Assembly (NCBI GenBank): GCA_030670425.1
Contig: DAOVBS010000051.1
Span: 1 to 5,100 of the forward strand
Origin: Chloroflexota bacterium
GTDB taxonomy: Bacteria; Chloroflexota; Dehalococcoidia; GIF9; AB-539-J10
Length of the DNA stretch: 5,100 nucleotides
Direction of reading: 5' to 3'
Shown: in pieces, positions 4,610 through 5,100 of the stretch
Position numbering within the stretch: position 1 is the stretch's first letter
How the letters are laid out: every line of letters starts with the position of its first letter
Position numbers and translations under genes: made by a program
Notes under the pieces: generated by a model
Told to the model about the DNA's origin: nothing
Seen by the model: only the letters and a program-made list of their open reading frames with translations
Databases searched by the model: none

Positions 4610-5100
4610 CTACTTCCTGTTGTGGAAAGCCTTGTGAACCTCCTTCAAGTGCCTGTTGGTAACGTGTGTATAGACTTGGGTCGTCCTGATGCTTTCATGG
4701 CCTAGCATCTCCTGAACCGACCGCAGGTCAGCACCTGCTATCAACAGGTCGGTTGCGAAGGAGTGGCGTAAGGTATGGGGGCTTGCCTTAATGGGCAGCC
4801 CACTCCTTTTGGCGTACTTGGTAACGATCTTCTGAATGGATCTCGCCGTCAATCGCATTCTTTCCCCACCTTTTTCAGTATTCACCGCACCACTATAACG
4901 AATAAACAGCGGCTTGAGATGATCCTGACGTGATCGCAGGTACCGACCAAGCCACCCTGCAGCCCTATCTGACAAGAAGACTACTCGTAGCTTGTTTCCC
5001 TTGCCCCTCACGCCAAATTCTTGGCGTTTGAGGTCAACGTCATCCCGATTCAACCGCACCAACTCTGAGACCCTCAGTCCCGTACTGAATAGCGTCTCCA
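4610..5100 (-). CDS. Tyrosine recombinase/integrase, XerC/XerD-like, catalytic domain (5' end outside window)
   Basis: The frame is open to the right edge, so the TTG at 5062 is internal; 162 complete codons are visible. The active-site set is complete: Arg I in FSTGLRVSELVRL (bases about 5089-5050), the beta-hairpin Lys region GKGNKLRVVFLS, His and Arg II in HTLRHSFATDLL, the late His in LGHESIRTTQVYTH and the Tyr nucleophile in QVYTH (4672-4670). The family cuts and rejoins DNA through a 3'-phosphotyrosine link, either resolving chromosome dimers (Xer) or inserting mobile DNA. The tail (YTHVTNRHLKEVHKAFH) resembles Xer proteins more than phage integrases. The N-terminal core-binding domain is off-window, so the subtype and target site cannot be fixed. 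It lies in the same direction as nadE, 203 bp upstream, and is unlikely to share its transcript given the nadE promoter. Confidence 0.9.
   Translation of the reverse strand, partial: ETLFSTGLRVSELVRLNRDDVDLKRQEFGVRGKGNKLRVVFLSDRAAGWLGRYLRSRQDHLKPLFIRYSGAVNTEKGGERMRLTARSIQKIVTKYAKRSGLPIKASPHTLRHSFATDLLIAGADLRSVQEMLGHESIRTTQVYTHVTNRHLKEVHKAFHNRK

Noticed and set aside
4408..4662. 84-codon + strand frame over the intergenic region and recombinase end
   Set aside because: Its product is Pro/Ser/Cys-rich low-quality sequence without a ribosome-binding site or family resemblance.

Overview
The window reads as a compact, mid-GC bacterial chromosome segment. Its layout and the families present (a fused RibBA followed directly by RibH, a stand-alone elongation-factor domain II protein, a YbjQ-type protein, a two-domain NAD synthetase, a Xer-type recombinase) would fit a Chloroflexota/Dehalococcoidia-like organism. 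That placement is inference from gene families only; no rRNA or other phylogenetic marker is present.

Left part (1-1182, + strand): the end of a riboflavin operon. The 3' part of ribBA (tail of DHBP synthase plus a complete GTP cyclohydrolase II) overlaps ribH (lumazine synthase) by 8 bp, so the two are probably translationally coupled. RibA opens the GTP branch, RibB makes the four-carbon unit, and RibH condenses that unit with the pyrimidine to give lumazine. Convergent to ribH, and overlapping its 3' end by 11 bp, is a small minus-strand gene for a lone EF-Tu domain II-like beta-barrel.

Middle (1427-2125): a divergent promoter region of about 140 bp separates that gene from a two-gene + strand unit. 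The first gene encodes an unrecognised 106-aa charged helical protein. The second, one base later, encodes a 77-aa coiled-coil protein with a single CPKC knuckle. A TTGACA-17-TAAGAT promoter lies upstream.

Right-middle (2165-4406, - strand): a tight three-gene operon of nadE (two-domain NAD+ synthetase, 564 aa), a 75-aa two-helix membrane protein, and a 104-aa YbjQ-family protein. The genes are separated by 8 bp and then overlap by 4 bp, and all three use TTG or GTG starts with good Shine-Dalgarno sequences. The most notable observation of the window is that the nitrilase-like glutaminase domain of NadE lacks its nucleophilic cysteine: the usual I-C-E-D is I-G-G-D here. The ATP-pyrophosphatase synthetase domain looks intact. 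The enzyme may therefore use ammonia directly despite its two-domain architecture.

Right edge (4407-5100): a 203-bp intergenic region with an extended -10 promoter for nadE inside a perfect inverted repeat, plus a larger inverted repeat upstream. It is followed by the catalytic domain of a tyrosine recombinase that runs off the window. No CRISPR array, RNA gene or insertion sequence was found.
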